Positions 28,959-43,900 of a stretch of 64,000 bases of DNA are shown piece by piece. The position numbers and the translations under genes are program-made. The stretch's first letter is position 1, and every line of letters starts with the position of its first letter. The notes under the pieces were generated by a model. The model did no database searches and had not been told where the DNA came from. It saw only the letters and a program-made list of their open reading frames with translations. The DNA lies in NCBI GenBank assembly GCA_965644315.1, contig CBFFRQ010000013.1, forward strand, positions 496,001 to 560,000, given 5' to 3'. The stretch comes from Caecitellus pseudoparvulus (lineage: Eukaryota > Bigyra: Bicosoecida).

Positions 28959-31900
28959 CTACACGCCACTCCAGCCCTCAGCACTGTGAAGAACTACATC
29001 TGCATCCATAGTGGGACAGTGGTGCACGGCGAGGTGCATCTTTGCCTCCAAGATATCCTTGCTACTGTAGGCTGGCAAGATTAAGGAGAAGAAACATGTC
29101 TGGGCTTTCGGCAGAAAAGCATCAGGGTCCTCCAATGCCGGCCCGCTGGGCTGTGAAATTGTGATGGACATTGGGGTGTAACCCCCTGTTGCGGGTAAGC
29201 TGGAGCGTGCTGCGACAAAGCGCAGGAATGCCACGCGGCCCGGTGCATCCCAAGCACCCAGCACCTCCCAAAGCCATTGAATATGGGGCTCCTTTCCATC
29301 CAGGCCCTCACCGAACGAAGTGATTCTTTGCAACTGGGACACTGTGACGTCAGGCAGCCCGCACACCAGCCGCCTCAGCTCTTGCCCAGACCACAAGGGG
29401 AGCAAATCGTGTGGAACAATGGATGCCAGTCCCTGAGCCAGGGCACTGACTTGAACATGCCGTGCGCCCAGTTCGCCTGCCCTCGCCAGTTGGGTAAAAA
29501 CGTCCCTGTTTGCAGCTGTCACTGGCACTCGCGCGCCACCTTCCACGAGCTCCACCTGAACCCCTCTCTGAACCTCAAGATGGAAAGTTTGCTCGGCCTT
29601 TGGGTTGAGATTCCCCCCTTCTGCTTCAGCTGCAGAAACAGGACTTAAGCAGCGGCTGCCTTCAGCACCTGAGGCCCTTGCCCACCTCTCAGGCCCTGGC
29701 GCCTCGTATGCCAGAGCAGACCACACCGCCTCTTGCAGCGCCAAGGGCACGTGCATGCCACTCCGGATGGCAATGCCAATGACACGGCCGATGAAGACCA
29801 TAGCCTCAACACCTTCCAAGGAAGTTGCCCAAGTTTCACAACTGGGCAGGAGAGCAGGTCCTTTGGGCGGATTAGCCGCCGATTTTGGCGCACTGGGTGC
29901 AAGAGCGGGAAGCAGGCACCCTTTACCGTCAATTTGTGCCTGCAGCTCGTCTGCGATCGTGTCAAAGAGAGCCCTGTAGGGGCCACCGTGGTCATCAACA
30001 CCTTCTCCAACGAACTTGACGAGGAAGGCCCTCGCTTGACCTCCGTGGCCCTTGCCAACGTATGCTTGGCGCAAGGATGCCTCTTGCTTACCTCGTAAGG
30101 CGCGCATCAGTTGCCCACTCACAGATGCTGCAAAGCGCGCGGATGGACCCTTTATGCGGGCAAGCTGCTCTGGCTTTGTTTTCGGGCCGCGGGATATCCG
30201 GACAGTGAAAACGCTTCGCGGCTCTCCATACTCGTCCTCGCTGGGGTGTGTTGGGTGGGTGGTGGCGGACAAAACTGAGGACCACAGACGCAGCTTGCAC
30301 CGCTCAGGGATGACGCACCTAAAGCTGCGTAAAATGGAAGCTAACGATGTGGGCCTCCAGCTTGGAGTGATGGCAGTGCCTGTGCTGGACCTGGAGTGGA
30401 AGTCGATGGCAGCAGGCAGGTTGCCAAAGAATGACACAGGGGGGCAACTGGCAAGAAACCCTGGTTCGCACTCTGGCGACAAGGGAGTAAGCGCTGCAAC
30501 ACGCACAGCCAGGTCACCCAGTTCCATTAGGACAAGGGCACGCGCAAGTGGGTCAAGTGGCCTCGACATAGGACGCGGCTCCAGCCCCGAGCCAACTGTC
30601 GACTCTTGCCAACACGCGTCGACAGCAGAAAGTGGAAGTGCATGGCAATCACAGTTCAAGGACTGGCATGCAGTGTTGATAACTTGAATCAACTGCAAAT
30701 CTTCGCTCAATGGCACTGCCGCTGCGGGCAGCGCAGCACTGGCAAAGGCGCGTGGACTTGCAAGGGCCCCACTCGCAAGCAACCTAGCTGCCCCACTGTC
30801 ACATTCAGAGTCCAACATCGGGGTAGATGTGTCCACGATCACCCTGTGTAATTCCTCGGTAGACAGAAACCATGCCTTGTTGCCTCCACTTGAAGACGCC
30901 GCCTCTTGCGAGGGAAGGGGTTCGGGACGGAACCACACTCGTTGGTGCGCCGTGCCGAGTACTCTACATGCCATCATCTCAGAGCTACCACGGGCATCAG
31001 TGATCCGCGGCAAATAGCACAGGCAACCGACGGTAAGCTCCACGGACACTTCCTCGTGCTGTAGCAGGGCAGCCAGGCGTGCTTGAGACTGGCTAATGGA
31101 AACACACAAGCTGCCTCTCGCCTGAACTGTCACAAAAGTGCCCCGCGCCGCACGGACAGCTTTGGAGTACGCTGCGAGAACCAGGTCAGCCAGTGCATGG
31201 TCAGCGCATGCAGCGCCACCCGCACGCGACCAAAAGTCATGCCCCAAGCCAGGCGACTGACGAAACTCTTGCGTTGCTGGCACTTCAGCTCCAGACCTGG
31301 AACGTTTAGGTCTCTTTCTTCGCTTAGCGGGCACAGTGGCAGGCCAGAAGAGATCTAGTGCACCCCTGTGTAGCTCCTCTTCACCCCAACATTGGAGAAG
31401 AACGGATGCTTTGCCAATGTCGGCAATGGCAGCACCAGTGGAGTGTACGTTGAGCCCAGTGACTCGGACCTGCTCCTGTGGCAAGGCACTGCACAAGAAG
31501 TAGGAAGTGCTGAGAGAAGAGCCTCGTGCGGTCCCCTGCATGCCTCTCGCAGAACCAGCCTTGTCAACCGACGCCCGCGCATGCAACGAGCCTTGCAACC
31601 CCGTTCCGAACATTGCACGGGGAACGGAGAGGGTCTTGGGGGTGAATGTGACTCGATTCGAGTCACTTTGGGAAAAAAGGGCAGGGAAGTATACCCGCGG
31701 GCGCAGGGCAGTGCCATTCAACGGCGTCACTCTTTGGGGCAACGCGCCGAGCTCCGCCAGCGTGTGCTCTCCAAACCGCATTCCATCAAGAAAGAACGCA
31801 AGTGTCCCCGCCTCGACATCGAGGCACAATCCAACAACATCGCCCTGTTGCATGGTCTCGCCGAACGGGACTTTAGAGCCTTGCATGAAGGCTGTGCGCT

Positions 31901-34900
31901 TCGTTGAGAGACCCCAGAAGCTGCGCAAAACATCTGACGTGCTTGTTGGCAGCCCTTCTCCCGAGCTGTCGCCCGAGTCTGCAGCATACACGCCAAGAAG
32001 CAGAGTGCTTGACGGAGAAAGCTGGTCAAGGCACACCTCCCAGTAGTGCACGCCAGATGTAAAGCCCTTGCTCGCAACCAAGAAACCACGCGGCGTCTGA
32101 GGCTGAACCATGGCTGCCATGCCTCCTATCCTCGCCGGGTCAGCAGAGCCCAACCGGCCCCAAGATTCCATTTGATCCGTGGACAGACGTAACGATTGGC
32201 GGATGCGCCTTGAACTACCCGTCGCCTGGTCACATGCATCCACGGAGGTGCGGAGTTCCAACTGCCTCGGCATGCGTGCCTCGAACACTTGCGGGCCGTT
32301 GCCGTCAGGATCAGCAGAAATCAGGCCCACTTGCTCTGCAAGCGGCGCCAAGGTGGTTTTCCATACAGTGCCTGCCCGAAACCACGGGTGGCCAAAGCGC
32401 TGCTCCCAACCACTCTCCGCGCTTCCGCGCAGCAATTCCACTTCCTGCAACACCAACTGCAGCTCAAAATGCTGCGAACACGAGGAAAGGTCTGGCTGGG
32501 AAGCTGGCATTGTAGCCCCATGGGGATCTGTCCTTGCTTCGTCCGATTCGTCGGTGCATGAGCTGGGGGAAGTGCTCAGGGCCCGGCTGGACTCCCGCCG
32601 TGGTCGCTTTGCTTTGCTTCTGGGCTTTTGGGGGGGCGTTCTTGTCTTTCGGCGGGCAGGTGGCGTTGACAGGCCGCCAGGCACAGCAACTCTTACTTGC
32701 TGCCAGTACCCATGCAGCGCGACCACAGCTCCTCCAAGCGACGGTAGTTCCAGTGTTCCTGCAACGCGAACTCTTGAGTAGGGTTGCAGCCAGCGGTTGC
32801 TGACACGCTGCCACTCTTGTTCACCACATGGTAGCCAACCAACGCGGCCCTCCCAACCAGTAGGCGCTGAGTTGGAAAACGGGACCACTGCCAGGCGGAC
32901 CGTTGCGCCCGTGGTTGCGAAGGATGCTGAGTGCTGCGAGGGTGAGTGCCTATGTTCCTGCCTTCGTGAGTGCGAAGCAACACTGCTTGTTAGTCTGGTT
33001 CTGAGAAGAGGCTCGCCCTGTGCAGGCAATCTGACCAGCTCTCCCTGAGTGTCAAGCATTTGTACGTCAAATAGGTTGCCCACACCCCACCTGAACGTAC
33101 CACTGACACCATCCCTCCATTCCACACACACCATGAAGCCGTTCGAGCCATTCGGAGTGACAATAGTGACAGTGCCAATTCGGCCATCTGCATCAGAGAC
33201 ACCAACGTCAGACAAGGCAGGACCTCGCACAACCTTGGCTCCCACAAAAATGCCACAGCCAGCAGTTGAATCTGCATCCTCGGACTTCAGCTCAAGAGAC
33301 CCGCCCCAGTGCACTGTGCCGCAGCAGAGCACGGGGCTAGGCGAGCCTGACGAATCAGTGTGGCTGGCAAGGAACACTGGCGCACAGGCACCAGAAATGC
33401 CTGGTCGCAGCAGTGACCCAGCTCCGCTAGCAATGACCCGCCACGGGGCATCTGCAAGTTCTTGGAGTCGAGAAACCACCCCACCATTGCTGGCATCTGC
33501 AGCTGCAGCACCAGGAGCCAGCCAGATCAGCTGCGTGGTGCTTGGCTCGAACCCGCGTGGTTCAGGAAAGTTTGCCGCAGCAAAGCTGCGCCCCGGAAGC
33601 CCGTCATCCAACTCCGGAAAGTGCAGAGACAGTCGCACTCTCTCCATTGCTGAGTCTTGTAGGTCTTGACCAGCCTTAATTGCTCCATCTTGTGCTGGAT
33701 GTGACAAGTCCACCTGCAGCCCACCACTTCCGGTCACAGGCTCGCGCTCTTCCTCTTTAGAATCGAATTGGGCGCTGCCACAGACTGGTTCATGGGCTTC
33801 TTGAAAGCCGATCAGTGCTGCAGCAAGGGCTGCCCGAACAACATCCTCTTCGGACACTGGCGAGTGTGAGGCGAGCCTGCTCTCCAAGCACGTCGTGGCT
33901 GCGAACAAATTGACCAAGCTGCCCAACGGCCTTGAATGGATGGGGCTGGAAGGAAGCTCCTCTTCCAGCCTGCTTTCAAGCACAAGTCGGAGCTCTTCGA
34001 GCGGGAGCATGTCCATGTGAGCCTTGGCACAGGCAGCTTGGGCGGATACGTGACGCTGTAATGCTGCGGCGGCAGCGATCGCAGAAGCTCCTTCGCTGCG
34101 CTTGATTTCACGATGCAGACGTTCGCCAAACCTCAGTACCCTGGCTTGCTCCCAAAGGAGAGCTGCCATCACTCCACATGCTAGGGCAAGTAGTGACTCA
34201 GAGCCGCTGTGCAATGCAGGTCTCCAAGCACCGAAGATGCGCAAGCTCAGTCCAGCGTCAATGCCGACGAGACTTGCTGCCAGAGTGCTCGACAGAGGGG
34301 ACCCTGCCTCAGTCTGTGCGGCATTTTGTGAAGTACAGGCACTCTCAACAGCGGTTAGCACAAGGCCATCACGCTTGGCAAGAGCAGCTTGAATGCTTTC
34401 CAGCGCTTCCCCTGCCGTAGCTGCAGTGTCGATGCACCCGTGGAGGAGGGTTTTGCAATCGCAGACCCTCTTCGGGGGGATTCGCCCTGCTTGACACACT
34501 TCGCCGATGAAGCAGCCAACCAAAACCACGGACAACCACTCCGCGAGAAAAGGGTTGGGGGCATCCAGCACCACTTCATCGCTCCACCTAGGCTGCTTCA
34601 GAGCTTGGAGCAGTGTCTCTGGGGGCTGTGTTCTGTCAATGCCGAGTGCGGACCAGGAAACGCATGGGTGTTGACAGCTTCGAGTCACTTGGGTCTCAAT
34701 CTCTTTCAAGAAGGACTCGCATGCGGGCCACGGCGCCGTGGCCAAGGTTATGGAGCGCCCAAGTTGTGGTTGAATCAGAACCAGTGGCTGAAGACCAGCA
34801 GGAAGCATGGATAAGGCGCTGCCTGTTCCGCCGACAAAGCCTGCCTGGGCGCACGAAAGAGCTCCCATTGCACCTGCTGAGTCGCCCATGGAGTTGATGG

Positions 34901-37900
34901 GACCAGAGCTGAGCAAGACGTGTGTCGGGGGCGTTCGATATTGAGAGGGTGCACACACTGAGACTTGGCGCCAAATTGCAGCATTCCTCACCGTGTCTGC
35001 CAGCGACAGCAAGAACCTCCGATTGAGGGTGTTCCCCATCTGAAAGGCCAGCAGTCGAAGCATCTTCAGGCCATCTTCAGTAGTCAACACACTCCCTATT
35101 CCTGCACTTGCAGAGGGAGCGGGTGCTTGAGTCGCGAGGACGACAGCAAGGAACCTTCTAGCAAGGAGCGTGCAGGCTGTCACGGATAAAGTTGAGTGCT
35201 CTTCGACGAGCTCTCTAGAGCGGGCCCTGAAAAGCCCTCCCACCCCCAAACCCTGTGCTGCCTGACCAGGTAAAGGCAAGGGATCGCGTCCCCCATCATG
35301 CGTGGAACCCGCTAGCAGCGAACCTGCTCGGGTAGCACGGGAGCCATTCTGGCCGAGAGCACGGCCAAAGTGGCGCGAAATCCTCGCTGAGGTAGCGGCA
35401 AAGACGGACCCCCCAGAAGTGAGCAGAGCTGGGCCCCTCAGCGGGCGCCGATGACGCACTGCTTCAGATGTGACATCAAGGCAGCACCCCATCGGCGCTG
35501 CAGTATCAGCAAGCAAAGAAACTGACTGAAACAAAGGAGGTCTCCCAAAGGCTCCAACTAGACTGTGCTCTTGCTGCAGCCCAGGGAAGGGCACGCAGTC
35601 CGATGTGAGCAGAGGGGTTGCTACTGCACAAAACCCTGGAGGGGGGCCACAAAGGAAAGGTCGATCAGGCTCTCCGAGTCTCAGCTGAACGGCTGCTCCA
35701 CCTTGCAAGGAGAGTGCAGGGAACAGGGTGGCGCCCACGTCGATACCCGCAAAACCGAGGCCCATCGGATGCGCGTAAGAGCCATTGAAACCCCAATGCA
35801 TCAAACCCCGATCAACATCCACCGCACAGCAGACGACATCTCCAACAGACCATTTTAAACCCCAAGGCTGTCTGCCTTCATGCCAGATGCACTGGCGCAC
35901 TCCATCCCAAGCCCACGAAAACAGGTCATCCCCCACCCCCATGCCTCCCATGGGGCTTCCAGAAAACATGGGAGTGGCCCACCCAATCTGTGTAATGCCT
36001 TTCTCCACGATGACCGCCTCATAGTACCACCTGCCAGTCGAGGCCGCAAGCGCAGGCAGTGTGAAGCTTGCAAATGGGTCACTAATTCCAGAAGAGCGAA
36101 GGCGCAAAGTCAAAGTGGGTTCCACCGAGCCAAGTGAGCATAAACACTGCACACAGCTACGGAGAGACGAATCCACGGGCTGAGAGCTGACCGGCTCGTT
36201 TGGTTGCTGCCCTGGCGTGTAAGCTAAAGCCACAGAAGGCAATTCCATGACCCCAGCTGACTCGAGGACACCGGCAGCAGCAGAAGAGGGTGCATCGTGC
36301 TGATCCACGCCCAACTGAGTGGACTCAGGGGAATCGGTCGGCGAAGTGGGGGCTGCGCGTGGCAGTGTCGCACCATTTGCGAGGGCCCATGACACAGCAT
36401 CTTCTGCAGAGGTTGCCCCAGAGGAGCGCACTGCGCGCTCAGCCCACGAGGGCGGGAAGCCCATCTCTGACAAAGCCTGTCGCACGGCACTGACGAGAAC
36501 ATGCCTGCTGGACGTAGATCCAGACTCCTCCAATCGCCCATCTCGGGCATTGTTGGCAGCCCGCACTTGGAGATCCATTGTGTCCATGTTCTCCAAGATG
36601 TACGTGACCGCGGCACTGACACGTCCTCCTTGGCGAAGAAGTGCAAACTCGCACCATTGGCGCTTGAAACCCATGCCCTCCAGGGTGGCAATGGCTTCAG
36701 CAGAGACTTGGCCGCGCTGTGCCTCCCGACGCTCGCGCACAAGACGTTCAAGCCTAGATCGTTGCTCCAAGAGCCCTTGCAAATGCCTGTCGTGTTCCAC
36801 CGACTGCATGGCGCCCACTATTGACGAACGAATCGTAGACCGCAAAAGCTGACCCAGTGACCCACGGGACGCGATATGTTCAGGAGCCTCTGACGATGAG
36901 CGGCCTTCGCGAAAATCAGAATCCGCATCATCGGAATCAGATTCGCCGATCTCCGGAGTCAAGCCCCCGGCAAATCCCATTGTGTGGCTTGGAGATGATT
37001 CGCTTGACGGGGTCGAATCATGACCTGCTGAGCTGGGTGGCGAGCCAGGCTGAGCTTCCAACACAAGCCTCGACGGACTGCCGGTCCCATCCACAGCTTT
37101 GCCTGCTGATGAGGCGTGAGGGAAAGAAATGCCAGTGTGAGATGTCTGTCTTCTTGATGACAGAAGGATCCACCGGCGAAGAGCGGTGCGCAACCCGACG
37201 TTCGGCTCGACACCAGCTCCAGGTGAACCCGGCCCGCCGAAACGGGTGAGCCCTTCCGCGCTGAGCACAGCACTCAACGGACGTGCTTGAGCTACTTCCT
37301 CAGAAGCTGAAAAGGGACCAACATGTCTTCTGTGGCTGGTTGGTGGCAAAGGGGGAAGATCTGCCTCGGCGCCCACATCTGCTGCTTGCCCCCGCCTCTC
37401 TACGCTGCCTCCACCTTGCAGAAACTCGCACAGGATACCAGAAGCAGGCCTCGCGTTTTCTTCAAAGGAAAGCTTTGAAAGCAGGCACCTTGCATCCATG
37501 AGAGTGCTGTCGAGGTCAGGAAGGGTCTCGTCGCCATGCCCCGGTGCAGCTCTCACCGCAACCGTAGTCAGCGAATGCAGCAATGCGACAAACTCAGTCG
37601 AGGATGCACGCTGTACAGCATCAAGGTGCGCTGGGTGTGTGAGTAGCGAAACAAGGACCTTCAACGTAGCGTGAGCCAAAAAGCACTGCTCTGCATGAGC
37701 ATATTGGTGCGGAACAACGCCGGTGCTCTTGGAAGGCCTGCACTCCTGAAGAGGGCCACGTTGCGAGTGTGCACCTGTGGTGACATTTGGGCTCTCTCTT
37801 GAAACTGCCCTCCCTGACACGTCTTCTGCACCCCTTGGCTCTTGATCTTCCGAACTTGACACAGAACCACTCAGGCCACTTGAAGGGCTTGCCTCCTCGC

Positions 37901-40900
37901 TGGTCTTTCGAGCACGAATGCTGGGCAGTAGCAAAGGTAGCAACGAGAGCACCAATGATTGGACCAGCTCAGTAGGAACGTCACATGGTCGACATGCAGT
38001 TTCGCATACTGCCTGCAACACATGGCTTGGAACCTTGGTGGTGTAGAACGCGTGGCCAGGGACTGGCGCTGCCGTTGTAACAAGTCGGGCCGTCCCGCCC
38101 CCCTCCCGGTGATGCTCCACCCTGAGCACCCGTCCGAGCCCCAGGCAAGGAGGGGGTATGTCCAACGATTCGTCTACGCCAACACCCCCACCCCAGCACT
38201 GTTGTCCCCAAACTTGGTCGTGCCTACCGCAGGGGGGGAAGTGGTCGGCGAGGCCCTCTGCTGCGAACAACCTTTGGTCCCTTGCCGATATGACGAAAGA
38301 TGACTGTGTGGGTTCCAGCGAAAGTCGGGCGGCTGAACACAAAGCTGCGATACAAACTGCGCTGGGTTGAACCGCTGCGAGTGGCCGCAGCTCACCACCC
38401 ACAGGTTGCCGTGCACTGGAAACCGGTGCGTGCACCCAATGCAATGCACTCGCTTGGAGCCTTGCCCATGATGATGTGCCAAGTGAATCATCAGTGCTGC
38501 TCGAGCCTCTACCCGGCAGCAGCATGCCGCCTTCAGTTAGGCCCGAAATGTGCACGCAGGCGCTCAAACACACCAGCGCCTTTCTGTACCCCACACTGCT
38601 TGAAGCAGGGGCCCGAGAAGGGAAATCTGGCCACAGATCAAAATGCTTGTACTGGGCTCTAAGAACAGGATGGGCCAAGAGGCCGCAAAGTAGCAGGCCG
38701 CCACGCACAATGGAGGGCCAAGAAGCAAGCTGCAGTGACCGCTCGGGTCCACTACTGGCTGAAGAAGACACTGAGCCTCCAGTCTCGATGCAACGGACAA
38801 GCGCTTGCTGGGCTGCTAGAAGTCTCGCGGTTGGCGACAATGTTATCAAGGGTCGCTTCCTGTGAAGGGTTGCATCGGCCTCCGAGGTAGGTTGCTCCTG
38901 GCTTGAGGCCCTGTGCACATCTGCCCACAATGGTTCACTGTCAAACGTCAGGTGGTCTTCGGCAGAGTCAAATGACAGTAAACTCGTGGGCTCCTCTTCA
39001 GAATACTCCCATCTAGAGGCTGACTTGAGCTGGACAAGTGCTCCTGGTCGAATGGCAGCTTGAAAGCTGCCCAGCACATCCAACGCAGCTTGCCCCCTTG
39101 CATGCACTAGCGCACGTGTGTGGGCGGCAGCACGAGTGCTTTGGCACACCAGCGAAGACAGGCTCTCCAACAGGCTCTGTGGCAAGGTCTGCGCATCGCT
39201 GGACCTCTGTTCTTGCTCTTGCACCTGTGCTGCCGGGGAGGAGGTGCCTCCAGGGTCCAGGTAGCTTGCTGGAGGTGCTGGAGGGGAGTCCTTCTGAACG
39301 CTTGTTTGCAGGTTGTGAATCGAGACGCTCAGAACAGCTACAACTGCTGGGCGCCAATCTGGGAGGGACATGAGCTGTCTGAGTGTCGCAACTGCGACGG
39401 CAACACATGGAGCAGGCGGCTGTGCCAGGTCGGCTTCCCACCCCTTGCAAGCAGCTCCGTCATGACTGATGTTGATCGCCTGAGGCAGCTTCGCCGACGA
39501 TGATGCTTTCAGGTCTGTCGCAACTTGTGATATCACCTGCCACAGAGGGTGCTCAGAGGCCTGTTGAAGTTCACACGAAAGACGCCCATGACTGGTGACT
39601 GGCTTCTGAGCCTTGTGAGAAGCTGTCAGGAATGCAGGTTCCTCCAGCAGGCAGCAAGGCGTCATTTGCATCGCAACAATGTCAAGCAGGTGGAGCACGA
39701 CGGCCACACCAGGGGGGGTTGACGAACTGCGCTCCTCTTCAAAGCTTTGGGCCTCCGGGACAGCCGAGCAAGAAGCACCGCCCTGCAGGTCGATGCCGTA
39801 AGGCTCGCATGCACTATGAAGAGCCTGGAGCGCACTTTGTCCTGCTGATGCCACGCGCGAGGTCACAGAAAGCACGTCCACGAAACCATTGGCACCCTTG
39901 ACGGCATGGTCTGCAGTATTGACACATGGGCGGTGGGAGGTCAAGGCACCTTGAAACACTCGCAATGCTTTCACTCGCGTACGGGGTGGGGCGTTGTCGC
40001 TTGATGTAGCTTCAAGAAGGACAGCCGTCCACCCAGGCTCGAGAAAAACATGAGGTGCCAAGCGCGACCTGGAGCTGAAGCTGAGCAGGGACAGCAGCCT
40101 ATAGAGACTGGTTTCAGCTCGAGTGCCAGCAACACCGAGCATTGCATGTCGCGTGACCGTTGAAAGAGAAACTTCGATTGACTTTGGGGAAGCATTTTGG
40201 AGAAAATTTGATGCCGTGAATCGTCCAGCGAGCGCCAGGCCGGCAGCGGCTGCCGATCGTTCCGCAGTACGGATGCCAAATGCCAACGAGTTCAGTCGCA
40301 TTTCAATGTCTGCCTTTTCTTCAGAAGCGCAAGCTTTGTTTCGGTCGGCACGGTCAGCGTACACTTGGGCAGCTCCCTTTCGCAGAGGGCCGAGCAACGC
40401 GGCACAGAGCAGTTTCACTGGCTCTAATGCTCCCCTAACACAAGGAGCCATGGAGCAGGCCCTGGCGCCGCTGTCAGCCACAAAAGGCGCGTCTGCACCG
40501 CTGCACTGGTGAATGGTGGGCATGCGTGACTCGTCGTTCTCGCCACGTGCGAACAGGTGCAGGAAGACAGCAGACATGCTGTCAATTGCTGAGGCGCGGA
40601 GCCAATCAAACGACTGGCTCGCAGTGGATGCCAAGAAGCTTGTCGCGCTGCACTGGTCTACGCCAGCACAACGTTCATCCAACCTGCAGGGCTCTGATAT
40701 GGCTGCTGTGTCCCACAAGTCGTCAACGATCCCAGCCCAGTACAGCGCTTCATCTGCGTGGCTGTCCAAGGAAGCTTGCACACCCAAGGAGAAGCACACA
40801 GCAGTGACAAGGACATGCATCATTCCCTGACAGACCCAGGACTCCCATTCTGGAAGAGGTCCCACGCCTGCCAGGTCAGGCTTTGTAGGATCACATGATG

Positions 40901-43900
40901 CCGATGATGGGGCAACTCTGCTTGCCAGGGTGTGCACTTGGATGCCTCGCCCAGCTATGTGTACAGCAGCAAGCATCGCAGTAGTAGCCGATGGATGGCA
41001 CCAGATACTGTGTGATGGTTGATTCGGGTCAAAGGTTCGATGCTGCCTTGGCACTGGAGCACTCAGGCGCCTCATGCAGCCAGCAAGCGAAGCCTGTAGC
41101 TGAGCAAGACTGGCTTGCAACTTGGGGAACCCAGAAGCCCCTCCAACAAACACTCGACAGGCTGACGGAACGAACTGCTGGGCTGAGTATGGGGAAAGGT
41201 CCTGCTGCTGAGCCACACTCTCGGCATCTAGGGCACTGGCGGTGATGCGCAAAACCTGCTCACAATCGTGGAGCCAGCCTGCGTCGCACTCGAGCGCATT
41301 GCTGCAGTGTGACATACATCGGTGAAGATCCAGCGCTGTATGTGGCAAGAAGCGCACCATTACAGCCTGGGATGCCAGTTCTCTCAAGAGCAAAGGTACT
41401 GGTTCACACCCAAGGTGCAACAAATAGGCAGCAAGCGGAGGCAGCAACTGGCCATCCCAAAACTCTTGCAGGGGAGCAGGAGGCTGCAATGTGGGGTTCT
41501 TCAGACAAGCTGTCAACATTTCCTTGGCGTCGGAGCAGACACTGCTGCGACTTGGGAGGGATCGCGAGGCACTCCTGATGAGCAGGGAAATCCGAGCCCG
41601 CATGCACACAACCTCGTAGCTGCAGCAGACGGCCTGCTCGCTGGAGGCTGCCTGGCTGGTCAACTTGGAAATGGCGCTGGCTCTAGCTTGAGCCACTGTC
41701 TGCAGAGCGAAGCGCCAAATCTTCACCAACGACACGTTTTGTGCAAGAGCTGCAGGAGCAGTGGCGGCAGCCAATGCTTCATCAAGTACCTCAGCCAAAC
41801 CGGTGTGGTGTAAGAAGGCCGCCACTGCATGCTTGCGGGCACGAACTGCCGCAGGGCGCGAAAGGCGTCGCAACGCTGCTTTGCCTATGTGCCCAGCAGC
41901 AGCAAGCTGCGTCAAGTGGCGATCGAGTTCCCCTAGCCAGTCAATCGCCCCCGGTCGCCTAGGCTCGATGACAGATGCCAGCAGCAGCGCGGCACTTGTA
42001 GGACCGCAAGGATCCGGCACAGGCATGTCTGCAGCAAAGGCGTGGCCGAGCACTTGAGTGCAAAGTGGCCTGGACACTTCATGAATCAGGCCGCCAACAA
42101 ACGGTACCTGCTTGAGGAGTTCAAGCGCCACTCGGTGGGAATATTCAAAGGTTGATGCAGGCCACAGTCCTGTGCCGAGGCTTCGAAGAGACTGCCCCTC
42201 GGTGGCTTTGCTCTCTGCGACTTCCGTTGAGGCAAGCGAACTGCCCCATTCGTTGCGATCTTCAGCAGCACCTGGGATTTTTGACGCCATCCTCGTAGAA
42301 CCAGCAAGGCAGAACGCTGGCACTGCATCCAAAGGAGGGACAAGGAGCGCCATGGCGGCCGCTGGGATGGCACCTACCAGTGCTTGTGCGGTGCTGCAGT
42401 GCTGAACCATGCTGGCATGGGTCAGGGGTGGATCGGTGGCACGTCCAGGCAGGCACAGCAGCTCTGCCGCCATCTGGGTGCCTGGCAGGCATTCACGAAG
42501 GATGTCGTCTGTTGAACTGAAGTCCTCCTCGCCAAGAACAAGCTGCTTCAATATAAAAGCACTTGCTCGAACACTTCGAGCAGCCCGGCTAGCTTGCACA
42601 TCCCTGACCGGATCGTTTGCTGGTGTGGCTCGCGGAGAGGCTGCCCCTGTTTCCGTCGACTCAAGCCGATCCTCGCAAAGCTTCCGAAGGTGCGGGAGCA
42701 GTGCCGAACAAAGCAGGGGTTGCCCAGCATGGACTCGACTCAAGAGCTCTGATTCGCGTAGCAAGCAGTGAGCAGCCAAGGAAATGACCTTTCTCGTGGT
42801 GCTCTCCAGCTGGCGCAAGGTCTGTCGGTGGGCGGCAGATTTAGACGACCCTCTGAGCTCAGCTTCAACGCCAAGGGAGCGCACCCACGTGAGACTTGCT
42901 GAATGACCGGGGGCAAGGTGGTCCATGTCGCTGGATGCCTTGAACACCTTCCCGATTCCACCTTGCATGTGTGTGTTCAGGGTGATATGAATGGACATCA
43001 CGGAACCAGGCTCAGAGCGTTGAAATGGGTGACCCGCACCCGAGGAGAGACGACTTGAGCTCCCACCCTCTTCAGTTTGCGGCCAAAGCACAAGCAGCTC
43101 AAGGTTCTGGCCAATAAGAGTGCCCTCTACCAGCCCAACTTGAGAACTTGGTGAACTTGGAGCCTGGTGGAGCAAGTCACTAGCGTTCGCACTCGCAGCG
43201 CCGACCACCGCACCGCACGGTGAACGGCGCATAGCAAAGTACACCAGCTGCCCACACCCCTTCGTGCTTGAAAAATACAGTGCCCACATATCCGAGGACA
43301 TCTTGGGCGCAGTCGTGGAGGACAGGCTCAAAGTCTCCATTGCTGCAAGGTACGTGCGAGAGCTCTGGGACACACTAAGCAAAGTAGCCAAGCACAGACC
43401 GCGCCCAATTCGACCATCCAGGCAAGTCAGAGCACGTGACGATATCCTATTGACGAAGATGCTGCTAGTGGTGCCAGATTTCATGATGGAGGACGCAGCT
43501 TGTAGCACACGGCAGCAGAGACGGGCGACTGCCTCTGCGAGTGAGCTGCCGCGGCCACCAGCCAAACTCACAGCTGCTGCAGCTTCAGAGTCAGCTGCTG
43601 CCGCAGCCACCAAGGAAGCTTGCACAATGTGAGGCAGTGAAGTTCCCTCTGAGGGGAGGTCTGTCTGGGCTTCCTGCTCTGGTAAGGCTGCTCCGTGCCC
43701 GGAGTCTCCTGCGGCAGCTTGATCAACGGCCGCTTGATGTCTGTGCGGCGAGGGCTGAACTGAACGCTGGTCGCTGGAGAGGCGTGCGGTAGGGGACAGG
43801 CCGATCTGGGTGCTGTGGTTTTCAATCGCTTGCACATGGTGCACGGGTGCCTCGAGGGCACGTCGAAGTGAGTCGGAGGCGTGTGTATCACTCAGGCGAT